Assembly: GCF_027925245.1 (NCBI RefSeq)
Contig: NZ_BSDP01000001.1
Span: forward strand, 2,418,001 to 2,482,000
Length of the DNA: 64,000 nucleotides
Origin: Agromyces rhizosphaerae
GTDB taxonomy: Bacteria > Actinomycetota > Actinomycetes > Actinomycetales > Microbacteriaceae
Reading direction: 5' to 3'
In this document: positions 18,141 through 27,405 of the stretch, one piece after another
Position numbering within the stretch: the stretch's first letter is position 1
How the letters are laid out: every line of letters begins with the position of its first letter
Notes under the pieces: generated by a model
What the model saw: the letters and a program-made list of their open reading frames with translations, nothing else
The model's database searches: none
What the model was told of the DNA's origin: nothing
Program-made: the position numbers and the translations under genes

Positions 18141-19942
18141 GCGTCGTCGGCGTACAGGGCGAGGAGCGCCACGACTTCACCAAGGAGGAGTCGCGGCAGA
18201 TCCGCCGGCGCTCGCTGCGCCTGCTCGGCTCGCTGCTGAAGCCCCTGCGGTGGCAGGTGGCGTGGACGGCGCTGGTCGTCACGGTCTCGACCGGCGCCCA
18301 GGTCGCGGGCCCGGCGCTCATCGGCTACGGCGTGGCCGAGGGGCTGCCGGCCCTGCTCGACCAGGACTGGCTGCCGCTGGCGTGGGCCGGTGCGGCCTAC
18401 CTCGCGACCGCGGTCGTGGGCGCGTTGCTCGTGGCCGTCTACATCCGGCAGTCGGCGCGCATCAGCCAGGCGATCCTGATCGACCTGCGCAAGCGCGTCT
18501 TCCTGCACACCCAGAAGCTGAGCCTCGAGTTCCACGAGTCGTACACGTCGGGCCGCATCATCTCGCGCCAGACGAGCGACCTCGACGCGATCCGCGAGCT
18601 GCTCGACTCGGGCATCAACCAGCTCGTGCAGGGCGTGCTGTACATGACGTTCACCGCGATCGCGCTGGTCGCGCTCGACTGGCAGTCGGGGCTCGTGCTC
18701 GCCGTGGCGCTCGTGCCGCTGTTCGTGCTCACGCGCTGGTTCCAGCAGCGCTCGCAGGTGCTGTTCCGGCGCTCGCGCGAGGCATCCGCCAAGCTCATCG
18801 TGCACTTCGTGGAGACCATGACCGGCATCCGCGCGGTCAAGGCGTTCCGCAAGGAGAAGCGCAACGAGAAGGAGTTCGGCGACCTGGTCGAGGACTACCG
18901 CGACGTGAACGCGAAGGTCATCCAGGTCTTCGGCGTCTACGACCCGGGCCTCGTGTTCATCGGCAACGTGACGGTCGCGATGGTGCTGCTCTGGGGCGGC
19001 TTCCGCGTGGTCGACGGCTCGCTCGCGATCGGCTTCCTGCTCGCCGCGGTGCTGTACACCCGTCGGTTCTTCGACCCGATGGAGGACATGGCGATGTTCT
19101 ACAACTCGTACCAGTCCGCCGCATCAGCGCTCGAGAAGATCTCGGGCGTGCTCGAGGAGCGGCCGAGCGTGCCCGACCCGGTTCGCCCGGTCGACCTCTG
19201 GAGCGCGCGCGGCGACATCGCGTTCGACGACGTGGAGTTCGCCTACACCGACGACCGGGTGGTGCTGCCGGCCTTCGACCTCGCCATCCCGGCGGGCCAG
19301 ACCATCGCGCTCGTCGGGTCGACCGGAGCCGGGAAGTCGACGCTGGCGAAGCTGATCTCGCGGTTCTACGACCCGAGCCGGGGCGCGGTGCGCCTCGACG
19401 GCGTCGACCTGCGGGACCTCCACCCGAAGGACCTGCGCCGCGCGATCGTCATGGTCACGCAGGAGGCCTACCTGTTCTCGGGCTCGGTGGCCGACAACAT
19501 CGCGCTGGGCAAGCCCGACGCGAGCTTCGACGAGATCGTGGCGGCGGCGAGGGCGGTCGGCGCACACGAGTTCATCGAGGGCCTGCCGAACGGGTACGAC
19601 ACCGACGTGAACAAGCGCGGTGGCCGGGTGAGCGCCGGGCAGCGGCAGCTCATCTCGTTCGCGCGCGCGTTCCTCGCCGACCCGGCGGTGCTGATCCTCG
19701 ACGAGGCGACGAGCTCGCTCGACATCCCGAGCGAGCGCGCGGTGCAGGAGGGGCTGACCACCCTGCTCGCCGACCGCACCGCGGTGATCATCGCGCACCG
19801 GCTCTCGACGGTCGCGATCGCCGACCGCGTGCTGGTCATGGAGTGGGGCCGCATCGTCGAGGACGGCTCGCCGGCCGAGCTGATCGGCGGCGAGGGCCGG
19901 TTCGCCCGGCTGCACGCGGCCTGGCGGGACAGCCTGGTCTAG
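18137..19942 (+). CDS. ABC exporter half-transporter, partner subunit
   Basis: 601 aa; the ATG overlaps the previous stop and AGGAGGT stands 6 nt before it. Membrane domain residues about 40-330; ATPase with Walker [10 protein letters not shown], Walker B VLILDE (Asp522, Glu523 intact) and an altered signature VSAGQ (498-502) instead of LSGGQ. The defects of the two subunits are complementary: the degenerate site pairs the Asp531 Walker B of the first subunit with this altered signature, while the other site is fully canonical, as in heterodimeric exporters of the TM287/288 and BmrCD type. Confidence 0.94.
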   Translation: MSVVGVQGEERHDFTKEESRQIRRRSLRLLGSLLKPLRWQVAWTALVVTVSTGAQVAGPALIGYGVAEGLPALLDQDWLPLAWAGAAYLATAVVGALLVAVYIRQSARISQAILIDLRKRVFLHTQKLSLEFHESYTSGRIISRQTSDLDAIRELLDSGINQLVQGVLYMTFTAIALVALDWQSGLVLAVALVPLFVLTRWFQQRSQVLFRRSREASAKLIVHFVETMTGIRAVKAFRKEKRNEKEFGDLVEDYRDVNAKVIQVFGVYDPGLVFIGNVTVAMVLLWGGFRVVDGSLAIGFLLAAVLYTRRFFDPMEDMAMFYNSYQSAASALEKISGVLEERPSVPDPVRPVDLWSARGDIAFDDVEFAYTDDRVVLPAFDLAIPAGQTIALVGSTGAGKSTLAKLISRFYDPSRGAVRLDGVDLRDLHPKDLRRAIVMVTQEAYLFSGSVADNIALGKPDASFDEIVAAARAVGAHEFIEGLPNGYDTDVNKRGGRVSAGQRQLISFARAFLADPAVLILDEATSSLDIPSERAVQEGLTTLLADRTAVIIAHRLSTVAIADRVLVMEWGRIVEDGSPAELIGGEGRFARLHAAWRDSLV

Positions 19943-19970
19943 GAACCGCGGGAGGCGGCGGCGCGGCGGC

Positions 19971-22900
19971 TCAGCCCGTGCGCGCCGCCGCCCGTCGCGG
20001 GGCGTCGTCTGGCGTGAATCCCTCGGTCACGCGATCGGGCATCCACCACACGACGTTCGCCCACGCGATCAGGAACGCGACCGCCTGCCAGCCGGGTGCC
20101 GCGGTCGGGTCGCCGGTCGCGGCCCACGCCACGCCGGCCGGCACGATCCAGGCGACCGCGCCCGCCGCGACGGCGTACGCGGTGACCCGCACGAGGTCGA
20201 CCGGGCGCGCCCGGCGGCGCCGCCAGAAGGGCGGCAGCCAGCCGGCGAGCAGCAGCGTCGACACGGCGGCCCCGGCGACGGCCAGGACCACGAGCGCGGC
20301 GGGCCACGAGGGGACCACGCCGGCGCTCAGCAGCGCGAGCGCCTCGTCGCGGTCGGCCGCCCCGGAGGCCTGCAGCAGCAGCGGGACGACGACCCCGAGC
20401 GCGACGAGCGTCGACACGCCGGCCCAGGCGCGCAGGCGGGCGACGCGGGCGACCGGACGCGGCACCGCGGTGAACGAGCGGGCGGCGGCGACCACGAACA
20501 CGACGGCCGTGCCGGTCGTGAGCACCGCCATGAGCGGGTTGCCGGCGAGGATCGCCGTCGCCGCCACGGCGATCGCGACGACGGCGAGGAACATCGGCGC
20601 GGTCGCGGCGAGCCGGCTCGCGGACTCCGCGTCCTCGACGCGGTCGGCGGCGAGGTCGCCCCCGTGCTCCTGCGCGCGCACCGCCTCGCGTACCCTGCGC
20701 CAGCGCTCGTCCGACCCCCAGCCCGCGGCCACGAGCCAGCCCACGAGCCCGGCGGCCACCAGGCCCGCGCCGATCCAGGCCCAGGGGCCCGGCGCATCCA
20801 GCGCGCGCCACGAGAGCACCCATCCGGCGCCGCCGACGACCCCGGCGATCGCTGCGGCGCGAGGCGGGTCGATGACGGCGGGGAGCACGGCGAGCACCGG
20901 CCGGAGCACCGCGAGCAGCGCGCCGAGCAGCCAGCGCGCGATCCGGTGCGCCGGTCGCAGGGCCACGCGATCGATCAGCCGGAGTCCGCGCGACGCGATG
21001 CCCACGAGGTAGCCGGGCGGCAGGTCGCCGAGCGCGTCGACGCCCCCGCGCAGCCTCGCCCGCGCGGACGGCGTCGGCGCCTGGAACGGCGGGTCGACGA
21101 CCGGCGGGACGACCAGGGGCGTCCGCTCGGCGCCCCCGTTGCCGGGGTCGCCGGTCGCGGCGCGCTCGACGACCTCGGCGTCGTGGTCGGCGTCCGAGAG
21201 GACCGTGTCCTGCGCGATGCGGATGGCCGCGCTCGCGCGGACCCGGTTCGGCTCGAGCGAGTCGAAGAACCGCACCACGCCGGCCGCGGCGTCCAGGCGG
21301 CCCCACAGCCAGTCGTTGACGCGCCAGCTCGCGCTGAGGAACCCGAGGAAGTTGCCGAGGCCGTAGCCGGCGAGCTTGGACTGCGGCGTGAGGGTCGATG
21401 TCTCGGGGGTGTCGGCCAGGCGTGCGAGGAGCTCGCCCGGCAGGTCGCGGTCGGTCGGGGCGCGGAGCGCCTCCTGGAGCGCGGCGCGGCGCTGCCCGGC
21501 GTGCAGCGCGGTGAAGGTGAAGGGCCGGTCCGGGCGCTCGTCGACGCCGATGCTCCAGTACCCGACGGGCGACAGCGCCGGCGGGATGCCCGCCGGGCAC
21601 ATCAGCGCCGCCAGGTCGACCGCACCCGGCGTGACGCCGGACGCGGGCACGCGGAGCATGGTCCACGGCGAGGCCGTGGCCCGCGCCTCGGCGTGGGAGC
21701 CGAGCCCATCCGGGGTGCCGGTGAGCCGCGCGTTCTCGGCGAGCAGGTCGGCGACGCAGGCGTCGAGCGCGTACCAGGCGTCGCGCAGGTCGTTGCCCGG
21801 TTCCGTGTCCGAGATGCGCCACTGCCGCATCCACGGGCGCGCCTCCTCCCGCCGGGGCTGTGCGAGCCGCCGGGGGTGCGCGCGCAGCACGAACCGGCGC
21901 ACGTGCTCGAGCACGCGGGCCGTCGAGCGGTCGACGTGCGCGGTCGCGAGCTCGAGGGCCGAGTAGGCGGTCGCGCGCACCTCGGGGAAGCTGCGCAGCC
22001 TGCGGGCGCCGTCGGCCTCGGGGATCGCCTCGAGGTCGCGCGCCCAGGCGAGCACGCAGTTCGCCGCGTCCGCGAGGGCCGATGCCGATACCAGCCGTGC
22101 GTCGCGCGCGGCCTCGTCGTCGGCCGCCTGCCGGTAGTCGCCCTCGACCATCTCGGTGAACGCGAGGAGCCGCGTGCGCGCGATCGGCAGGTAGCGGCAG
22201 CGCTGCTCGAGGTCCGTCGACACCTGCCAGAGCGAGGGCCCGGAGATCGCGTCCGCGAGCCGCTCGGCGACGGAGGCGCCCATCGCCCGCACGTACGCGG
22301 CGCGACGGTCCTCGACGGCCGCCTGCGACCAGCCGGCGCTCTCCACGAGCGAGACGGCCGCCCGTCGACGGGCATCCTCGACGCGGCGTGTGGCGTTGAA
22401 CCGCTGCACGTCGGCGGTCTCGCGGGCGACCGGCTCGGTGCGGAACATCCGGCTGACCTGCGCGCCGATCGCGCGGAAGAAGCGCGACGCGCCGGCGTCC
22501 CAGGCGAGCAGGTCGTCGGGACCCGGATCCGGATCGGGATCCAGGAACAGCAGCACGCGATCGGCGTTGCGCTCCGACGCGCGCCCGCGCGCCGCCCGCA
22601 TCGCGCGCTCGATCGGCACGTTGTCGAACACCGCGCCGTCGACGACGCGGTAGGGCACGTCCGGCGGCTCGCGGTGCCCGCTGAAGGCGTGCCGGAGGTC
22701 GTCCCGGTCGCCGGTCGCCATGGGGCCGCCGTGCAGCGTGCGGTCGATGCGCGTGCGCGAGGTGATCTCGGCCGGCTCGAAGCCGCCCGGCAGTGACGAG
22801 GTCGAGCGCGCGGCGAGCGCGAGGCGGTCCAGGCTCAGGTCGTCCTCGCGCGCGTCGGCCTCGTGGTCGTGGCGGCTCGGGATGCGGTTGGTCCGGCCCT

Positions 22901-23633
22901 GCGGCACGGTGGCCCGGAAGCGGAAGTGCGCGCGTCCCTCGTTGCTGTCGGGCTCGAGCTCGTCCCGCGCGTCGATCGCGGTCGCCGAGAGGTCCACGTC
23001 GACGTGCTCGGCGCGCAGGTCGGGATGGGACGGCTGTGTGGCGTAGATCTCGGTGAGCCCGCGGTGGACCTCGCGGCGGAAGAGGTCCTCGCCGCGCATG
23101 AGCGCGTGGATCTCGTCGCGCCCGGGGAGGTTGAGCAGGCCCCACAGGCCGCCGACGTCGGCCCACATGATCCTGAGCGCGTCGATGCTCGCGCCGGCGC
23201 GCTGGGCGACCGCGTACACCACGGCGTTCAGGCCCCCGGCGCTGGTGCCCGCGAGCAGGTCGAACTCGACGCGGTCGTAGCCGCGCATCCAGAGCAGTTC
23301 GGCGTAGATCGAGGCGCGCAGCCGCGTCTCCAGCGTCGGCGGCTCCGCACCGGGCGTGATGAGGAACGCGACGGGCGCGCCGTCGCGCTCGTAGAGGCGG
23401 ATACGGCGCAGGAGGTCGAGCTCGGCGACCGCGCCGCCGATCCACACCGCGAGGCTCACCCCGCCGCGCATCGCGAGCGAGACCCTGAGGGTGCGGCCGA
23501 ACGCGGGCTCGGCGCCCTTCGCCGCGTCCGCCAGCCGCGTCTCGCCGGTGACGGGGACGACGCGGATCTTCGGCCCGCCCTGCACGGCGCGCCCGGTCGC
23601 CTCGGTTCCCACTGTGCCGCGCCTGACCACCAT
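19971..23633 (-). CDS. Giant patatin-like protein (DUF3376 type) with C-terminal membrane helices
   Basis: 1220 aa from ATG 23633, chosen over an ATG 60 nt upstream because GAGAGG lies just before it. The patatin core occupies about residues 50-350: oxyanion motif MRGGVSLAVW, nucleophile elbow GTSAGG, and catalytic Asp in VDGAVFDN. A middle region of about 500 residues matches the DUF3376 style. From about residue 880 to the end there are roughly nine hydrophobic segments. Patatins are Ser-Asp lipid acyl hydrolases; here the activity is tethered to the membrane. It is divergent from a two-component system. Confidence 0.85.
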   Translation of the reverse strand: MVVRRGTVGTEATGRAVQGGPKIRVVPVTGETRLADAAKGAEPAFGRTLRVSLAMRGGVSLAVWIGGAVAELDLLRRIRLYERDGAPVAFLITPGAEPPTLETRLRASIYAELLWMRGYDRVEFDLLAGTSAGGLNAVVYAVAQRAGASIDALRIMWADVGGLWGLLNLPGRDEIHALMRGEDLFRREVHRGLTEIYATQPSHPDLRAEHVDVDLSATAIDARDELEPDSNEGRAHFRFRATVPQGRTNRIPSRHDHEADAREDDLSLDRLALAARSTSSLPGGFEPAEITSRTRIDRTLHGGPMATGDRDDLRHAFSGHREPPDVPYRVVDGAVFDNVPIERAMRAARGRASERNADRVLLFLDPDPDPGPDDLLAWDAGASRFFRAIGAQVSRMFRTEPVARETADVQRFNATRRVEDARRRAAVSLVESAGWSQAAVEDRRAAYVRAMGASVAERLADAISGPSLWQVSTDLEQRCRYLPIARTRLLAFTEMVEGDYRQAADDEAARDARLVSASALADAANCVLAWARDLEAIPEADGARRLRSFPEVRATAYSALELATAHVDRSTARVLEHVRRFVLRAHPRRLAQPRREEARPWMRQWRISDTEPGNDLRDAWYALDACVADLLAENARLTGTPDGLGSHAEARATASPWTMLRVPASGVTPGAVDLAALMCPAGIPPALSPVGYWSIGVDERPDRPFTFTALHAGQRRAALQEALRAPTDRDLPGELLARLADTPETSTLTPQSKLAGYGLGNFLGFLSASWRVNDWLWGRLDAAAGVVRFFDSLEPNRVRASAAIRIAQDTVLSDADHDAEVVERAATGDPGNGGAERTPLVVPPVVDPPFQAPTPSARARLRGGVDALGDLPPGYLVGIASRGLRLIDRVALRPAHRIARWLLGALLAVLRPVLAVLPAVIDPPRAAAIAGVVGGAGWVLSWRALDAPGPWAWIGAGLVAAGLVGWLVAAGWGSDERWRRVREAVRAQEHGGDLAADRVEDAESASRLAATAPMFLAVVAIAVAATAILAGNPLMAVLTTGTAVVFVVAAARSFTAVPRPVARVARLRAWAGVSTLVALGVVVPLLLQASGAADRDEALALLSAGVVPSWPAALVVLAVAGAAVSTLLLAGWLPPFWRRRRARPVDLVRVTAYAVAAGAVAWIVPAGVAWAATGDPTAAPGWQAVAFLIAWANVVWWMPDRVTEGFTPDDAPRRAAARTG

Positions 23634-23760
23634 GGCCCGCCTCTCACCGTCGATGCACCCCAGTATCCCGGTCGCCCGGGGGGTCGTGCGCACCCCCCGA
23701 AGGGGGGCGCTTTACGCGATCTGGCGCGGAAGTTCCGTGTGTTCGGGAGGCTCTCCGAGG

Positions 23761-23766
23761 TATTCT
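23761..23766 (+). promoter_or_regulatory. Probable -10 box (TATTCT) for the two-component system
   Basis: TATTCT lies 39 nt before the response-regulator start in the 171-nt divergent gap. The gap also holds a 6-bp C/G hairpin at 23693-23707 and, on the other strand, a GATACT-like box for the patatin gene. Confidence 0.4.
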
Positions 23767-23804
23767 CGACACAACCGCACAACCCGGCATTGCGGCACGA
23801 GGTG

Positions 23805-24482
23805 ATGATGGACCCGCACCACGATGAGGCGCCGACGCTCCGCGTGGCGATCGCCGACGATGCGCTGCTGCTGCGCGAGGGCATCGAGAAGGTGCTGGCG
23901 GATGCCGGCATGGAGATCGTCGCCTCGGTCGGCACGGCCCCCGAGCTGCTCGCCGTGATCAACGCGAACGAGCTCGACGCCGCAGTCCTCGACATCCGGA
24001 TGCCTCCCGACTACTCCGACGAGGGCGTGAGCGCGCTCGAGCGCATCCGCGAGGCGGGCTCGAAGATCGGCGTGCTGCTGCTGTCGATGTACGCGACCCC
24101 CGAGTACGCGGTGCGCGTGATGGGCGCGGGCGCCGGCACCGGGTACCTCCTGAAGGACCGGGTGTCCGAACCGCAGTCCCTCGTGCGGGCGGTGCAGACC
24201 GTGGCATCCGGCGGCTCGGTCGTCGACCCCGAGGTCGTCTCGAAGCTGGTCTCGCGCTCGCGCGCCGACGACCCGATCGCCAGGCTCACGCCGCGCGAGC
24301 GCTCGGTGCTCGAGCTCATGGCCGAGGGTCGGTCGAACGCCGGCATCGCGCAGGAGCTCTTCCTGGGCGTCAAGACGGTCGAGACGCACGTGCGCAGCAT
24401 CCTGCAGAAGCTCGACCTCGAGGAGTCCCCCGAGCATCACCGGCGCGTGCTCGCCGTGCTCATGCTGCTCGGGTCCCGGTGA
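23805..24482 (+). CDS. LuxR-family (NarL type) response regulator
   Basis: 225 aa from ATG 23805 (ATG 23808 is equally possible); GAGGTG precedes. Receiver domain: acidic pair in VAIADDALLL, phospho-acceptor Asp63 in LDIRMPP, and Lys in LLKDRV. The C-terminal LuxR helix-turn-helix reads LTPRERSVLELMAEGRSNAGIA through KTVETHVRSILQKL. It binds DNA when phosphorylated by the kinase encoded next (TGATG overlap). The target could be the divergent patatin gene or its own operon; this is inference. Confidence 0.93.
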   Translation: MMDPHHDEAPTLRVAIADDALLLREGIEKVLADAGMEIVASVGTAPELLAVINANELDAAVLDIRMPPDYSDEGVSALERIREAGSKIGVLLLSMYATPEYAVRVMGAGAGTGYLLKDRVSEPQSLVRAVQTVASGGSVVDPEVVSKLVSRSRADDPIARLTPRERSVLELMAEGRSNAGIAQELFLGVKTVETHVRSILQKLDLEESPEHHRRVLAVLMLLGSR

Positions 24483-26401
24483 TGCCGGCGAGTCCCGCCG
24501 CGGTCCGCTCGCGGATCACCCGCAGGTCGCTCGTGATCGTCGGGGTGATCGCCGCGAGCCTGGCGATGTCGATCGGCGGGTACCTCGCGACGCCGCCCGA
24601 CGAGCGCTTCGACCCGAGCTACGCGACGCTGCACGCCATCGTGCCGCTCGTGTTCGCGATCTGCGCCGCGATCGCGTGGCGACTCGACGTCGCGCCGTCC
24701 GCGGCGCGGCTGATGGCGGTCTTCCCGCTGCTGTGGATCCCGCAGACCATCTACAACGTGATCGCGCCGCTCGGCTGGCTCTGGCCGGTGGTGCGCGGCG
24801 TCGACCTGCTCTGGGGCGTGCTCGCGGGCGTGCTCGTGCTGATCTACCCGCGCGGCACGTTCGACGACAACACCGACCGGGCCATCGCGTACTCGGCGTT
24901 CGCCGTGTCGGCGGTGAACTTCGCCGCGGTGCTGCTGCTCGCGGTGCCCGACGCGGTGCCGTGCGACTGCGCACCCAACGCCTATTCCTTCCTCGACGCG
25001 CCGACCGCCTTCGCGATCATCGACGCCGGGTTCCGGCTGTTCGGCGGCGCCCTCGTGGTGGTCGTCGCGGTGCGGATGCTGCTGCGCTGGATGCGCGGCA
25101 GCGTACCCGCCCGCACGATCGTGTTCCTCATGCCGGTCGCGCTGCTCGCGTGGGCGACCACGCTCGCGATCCAGGTCGTCAGCTATGCGGTCGACACCGC
25201 CTTCGACGAGGTCGCCGCGACCATCTCGCTCATCGCGATCGCGACCATCCCGGTCTGCTTCGTCGCCGGCATCGCGCACGCCCGCAACCTGCGCGCACGC
25301 GTCGCCGACCTCATGCGCATCACCCGCGAGAGCGCCGACCGCACGCTCTGGGAGGAGTCGCTCGCCCGCACGCTTCGCGACCCGTCGGTGCGCGTCTACT
25401 GGTGGGACGACCGCGACGGCGCCTACACGGATGCCGCGGGCGAGCCGCTCGACGTCGGCGACGGCGGCGGCGCGGGCATGCTGCCGATCACCTCGCCCTC
25501 GGGCGCGCGGCTCGCGCTGATCCGGCACGACCTCGCGCTCACCGACAACACGCGACTGCTCGACGGCGTCTCCAGCGCGCTGCGCCTGTCGGTCGACAAC
25601 GGCCGGCTGCGTTCGCAGGTCGAGGCGACCCTGGCGCAGGTGCGCGAGTCCCGCGAGCGACTCGTGCGCGCGAGCCTCGACACGCGCCGCCGCATCGAGC
25701 GCGACCTGCACGACGGCGCGCAGCAGCGGATCGTCGCCCTCGGCCTGCAGCTGCGCGTGCTCGCGGACCGCGCCTCGGCGGCCGGGGAGGGCGACCTCGC
25801 CGCGCGCGCGGAGGAGGCGATCACCGAGTCGGGCGTCGCGCTGCGCGAGCTGCGCGAGCTGGCCCACGGCATCCACCCGAGCCTGCTCTCCGCGGGCGGC
25901 CTCGCGCTGGCGGTCCCGGAGCTCGCCGGTCGATGCCCGGTGCCCACCGAGATCGACGTGCGGGTCGGCCGCCTGCCCGAGGTGATCGAGTCCACGGTGT
26001 ACTTCGTGCTCTCGGAGAGCCTCGCCAACATGGCCAAGCACGCGAAGGCGACCCGCAGCTGGGTCTCCGTCGAGGTCGTGACCATGGAGGCCGACGTCGA
26101 CGACGGCGACCCCGAGGCCGATCGTGCGGACGACGCCGAGGCCGCCGTCGCGCAGTCGGAGGGGGAGGCCGTGCGGCTCGTCGTGCGCGACGACGGCGTG
26201 GGCGGCGTCGACCCGCGCGGCACCGGGATCCTCGGCATGGCCGACCGCGTCGAGGCGGTCGGGGGCACCTTCGCGCTCGACAGCCCGGCCGGCGGCGGCA
26301 CGAGGATCTGCGTCGACCTGCCGCTCGGCGCCGTGGACCCGGCCGGGGATGTGGTCGCGGCCGTTCCGATGCCCGAGGCGGAACCCGCCGCGGCCGAGTA
26401 G
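24482..26401 (+). CDS. Membrane sensor histidine kinase (HisKA_3 type)
   Basis: 639 aa; ATG 24482 overlaps the regulator stop, with GTG 24479 as alternative. About eight hydrophobic segments fill residues 15-280, with only short loops outside the membrane, so the signal is probably sensed in or at the membrane. The dimerisation/phosphorylation helix is RRRIERDLHDGAQQRIVALG with His410; the ATPase domain shows SESLANMAKHA, DDGVGGVDPRGTGILGM and GGGTRICVDLPL. It phosphorylates the upstream LuxR-type regulator. Confidence 0.92.
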   Translation: MPASPAAVRSRITRRSLVIVGVIAASLAMSIGGYLATPPDERFDPSYATLHAIVPLVFAICAAIAWRLDVAPSAARLMAVFPLLWIPQTIYNVIAPLGWLWPVVRGVDLLWGVLAGVLVLIYPRGTFDDNTDRAIAYSAFAVSAVNFAAVLLLAVPDAVPCDCAPNAYSFLDAPTAFAIIDAGFRLFGGALVVVVAVRMLLRWMRGSVPARTIVFLMPVALLAWATTLAIQVVSYAVDTAFDEVAATISLIAIATIPVCFVAGIAHARNLRARVADLMRITRESADRTLWEESLARTLRDPSVRVYWWDDRDGAYTDAAGEPLDVGDGGGAGMLPITSPSGARLALIRHDLALTDNTRLLDGVSSALRLSVDNGRLRSQVEATLAQVRESRERLVRASLDTRRRIERDLHDGAQQRIVALGLQLRVLADRASAAGEGDLAARAEEAITESGVALRELRELAHGIHPSLLSAGGLALAVPELAGRCPVPTEIDVRVGRLPEVIESTVYFVLSESLANMAKHAKATRSWVSVEVVTMEADVDDGDPEADRADDAEAAVAQSEGEAVRLVVRDDGVGGVDPRGTGILGMADRVEAVGGTFALDSPAGGGTRICVDLPLGAVDPAGDVVAAVPMPEAEPAAAE

Positions 26402-26432
26402 CGCCTCCGCGCCCCGGCGCGCTGCGCAGCCG

Positions 26433-26765
26433 CTACGGCCGCCACCTCGCGCGCGCGAGGTCGACCCGGTAGGCGGCGTCCGTCGCCGCCGGCCGCAGCG
26501 GGGTGCCCTCGTCGCGGTAGTGCGCGAGCGCCCGCTCCGCGTGGCCGGTCGGCGGGTGCCCGCCCGCGCGCAGCACGCGCCACCAGGGGACGAGGTGCCC
26601 CGAGCGCGCCATCACGGTGCCGACCGCCCGGGCCCCGCGGGAGCCGAGCAGCGCGGCGACGTCGCCGTAGGTCAGCACGCGGCCCGGCGGGATCTCGGCG
26701 ACGAGCTCGAGCACGCGCTCGCCGAAGCCGCCGGGGGTCGAGGGCGATCCCGAGGCATCCGCCAT
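26433..26765 (-). CDS. Alkyltransferase-like (ATL) DNA-repair protein, MGMT family
   Basis: 110 aa matching the DNA-binding domain of O6-alkylguanine-DNA alkyltransferase: IPPGRVLTYGDVAALLGSRGARAVGTVM, then PWWRV where active alkyltransferases have PCHRV. The reactive Cys is Trp here, which defines ATL proteins: they bind O6-alkylguanine, cannot remove the alkyl group, and hand the lesion to nucleotide excision repair. It follows a GNAT gene by one base and is probably co-transcribed. Confidence 0.9.
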   Translation of the reverse strand: MADASGSPSTPGGFGERVLELVAEIPPGRVLTYGDVAALLGSRGARAVGTVMARSGHLVPWWRVLRAGGHPPTGHAERALAHYRDEGTPLRPAATDAAYRVDLARARWRP

Positions 26766-26766
26766 C

Positions 26767-27219
26767 TCAGAGCTGGAGGGTGCCGATCACGTCGCCGTAC
26801 TCCGACTCGCCGACGTCGCGGAAGCCGATCCGGTGGAAGAACTCGCCCGGCCCCTGCTCGCCCGGCTCCCACATCACGGTGACGTGGTCGAAGCCGCGGG
26901 CCTTCGCCTCCGCGGCGAGCGCCTCGGCGAGGAACCGGCCGACGCCCTTGCCCTGCACGTCCGCATCGACGTTGATGCGCCACAGGCACGCGCGGAACTC
27001 CTCGCGCGCCTCGTCGGGGTCGAAGTTGCCGTGGATGAACCCGACGACGCGGTCGCCCTGCAGCACCACGCGCTGCCACGTGGTCGCGGGGTTCACGACC
27101 GTGGTCTCGGCCGAGTAGGTGACGGGAGCGACGAACTGCTCCTGACCGGGCTTCAGCGACAGGCCGTTCGCGGCCACCACGTTCGAGGCCGACAACTCTT
27201 CCAGACGCAGATCACCCAT
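26767..27219 (-). CDS. GNAT-family N-acetyltransferase
   Basis: 150 aa from ATG 27219. The acetyl-CoA pyrophosphate loop is visible as VDADVQGKGVGRFLAEAL (Q/R-x-x-G-x-G), followed by the typical AEAKARGFDHVTVMW strand and a C-terminal FFHRIGFRDVGE. The substrate cannot be predicted. It lies one base upstream of the ATL gene on the same strand and is divergent from icd. Confidence 0.85.
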   Translation of the reverse strand: MGDLRLEELSASNVVAANGLSLKPGQEQFVAPVTYSAETTVVNPATTWQRVVLQGDRVVGFIHGNFDPDEAREEFRACLWRINVDADVQGKGVGRFLAEALAAEAKARGFDHVTVMWEPGEQGPGEFFHRIGFRDVGESEYGDVIGTLQL

Positions 27220-27405
27220 AGAGGCAAGGGTAGCCGCTCCGTCCCCCGCTCGGCCCGGAGATGACCTCCGAAGGCTCCGGCGGCCGCCCGCGGGTGCCCG
27301 CGGAGGTGTCTCGATGTCGAGAGAATCTCCGGACCCGGTAAGCTGGTCGGCGGCGAGATCCCGCCCATCCGACTTCCCACTCCCGATCCCAAGGAGCGCA
27401 CCGAC

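Noticed and set aside
23693..23710. C6/G6 hairpin as a terminator
   Set aside because: It lies in a divergent promoter gap where no transcript should end. It may be a structural or regulatory element, but the evidence is too thin.
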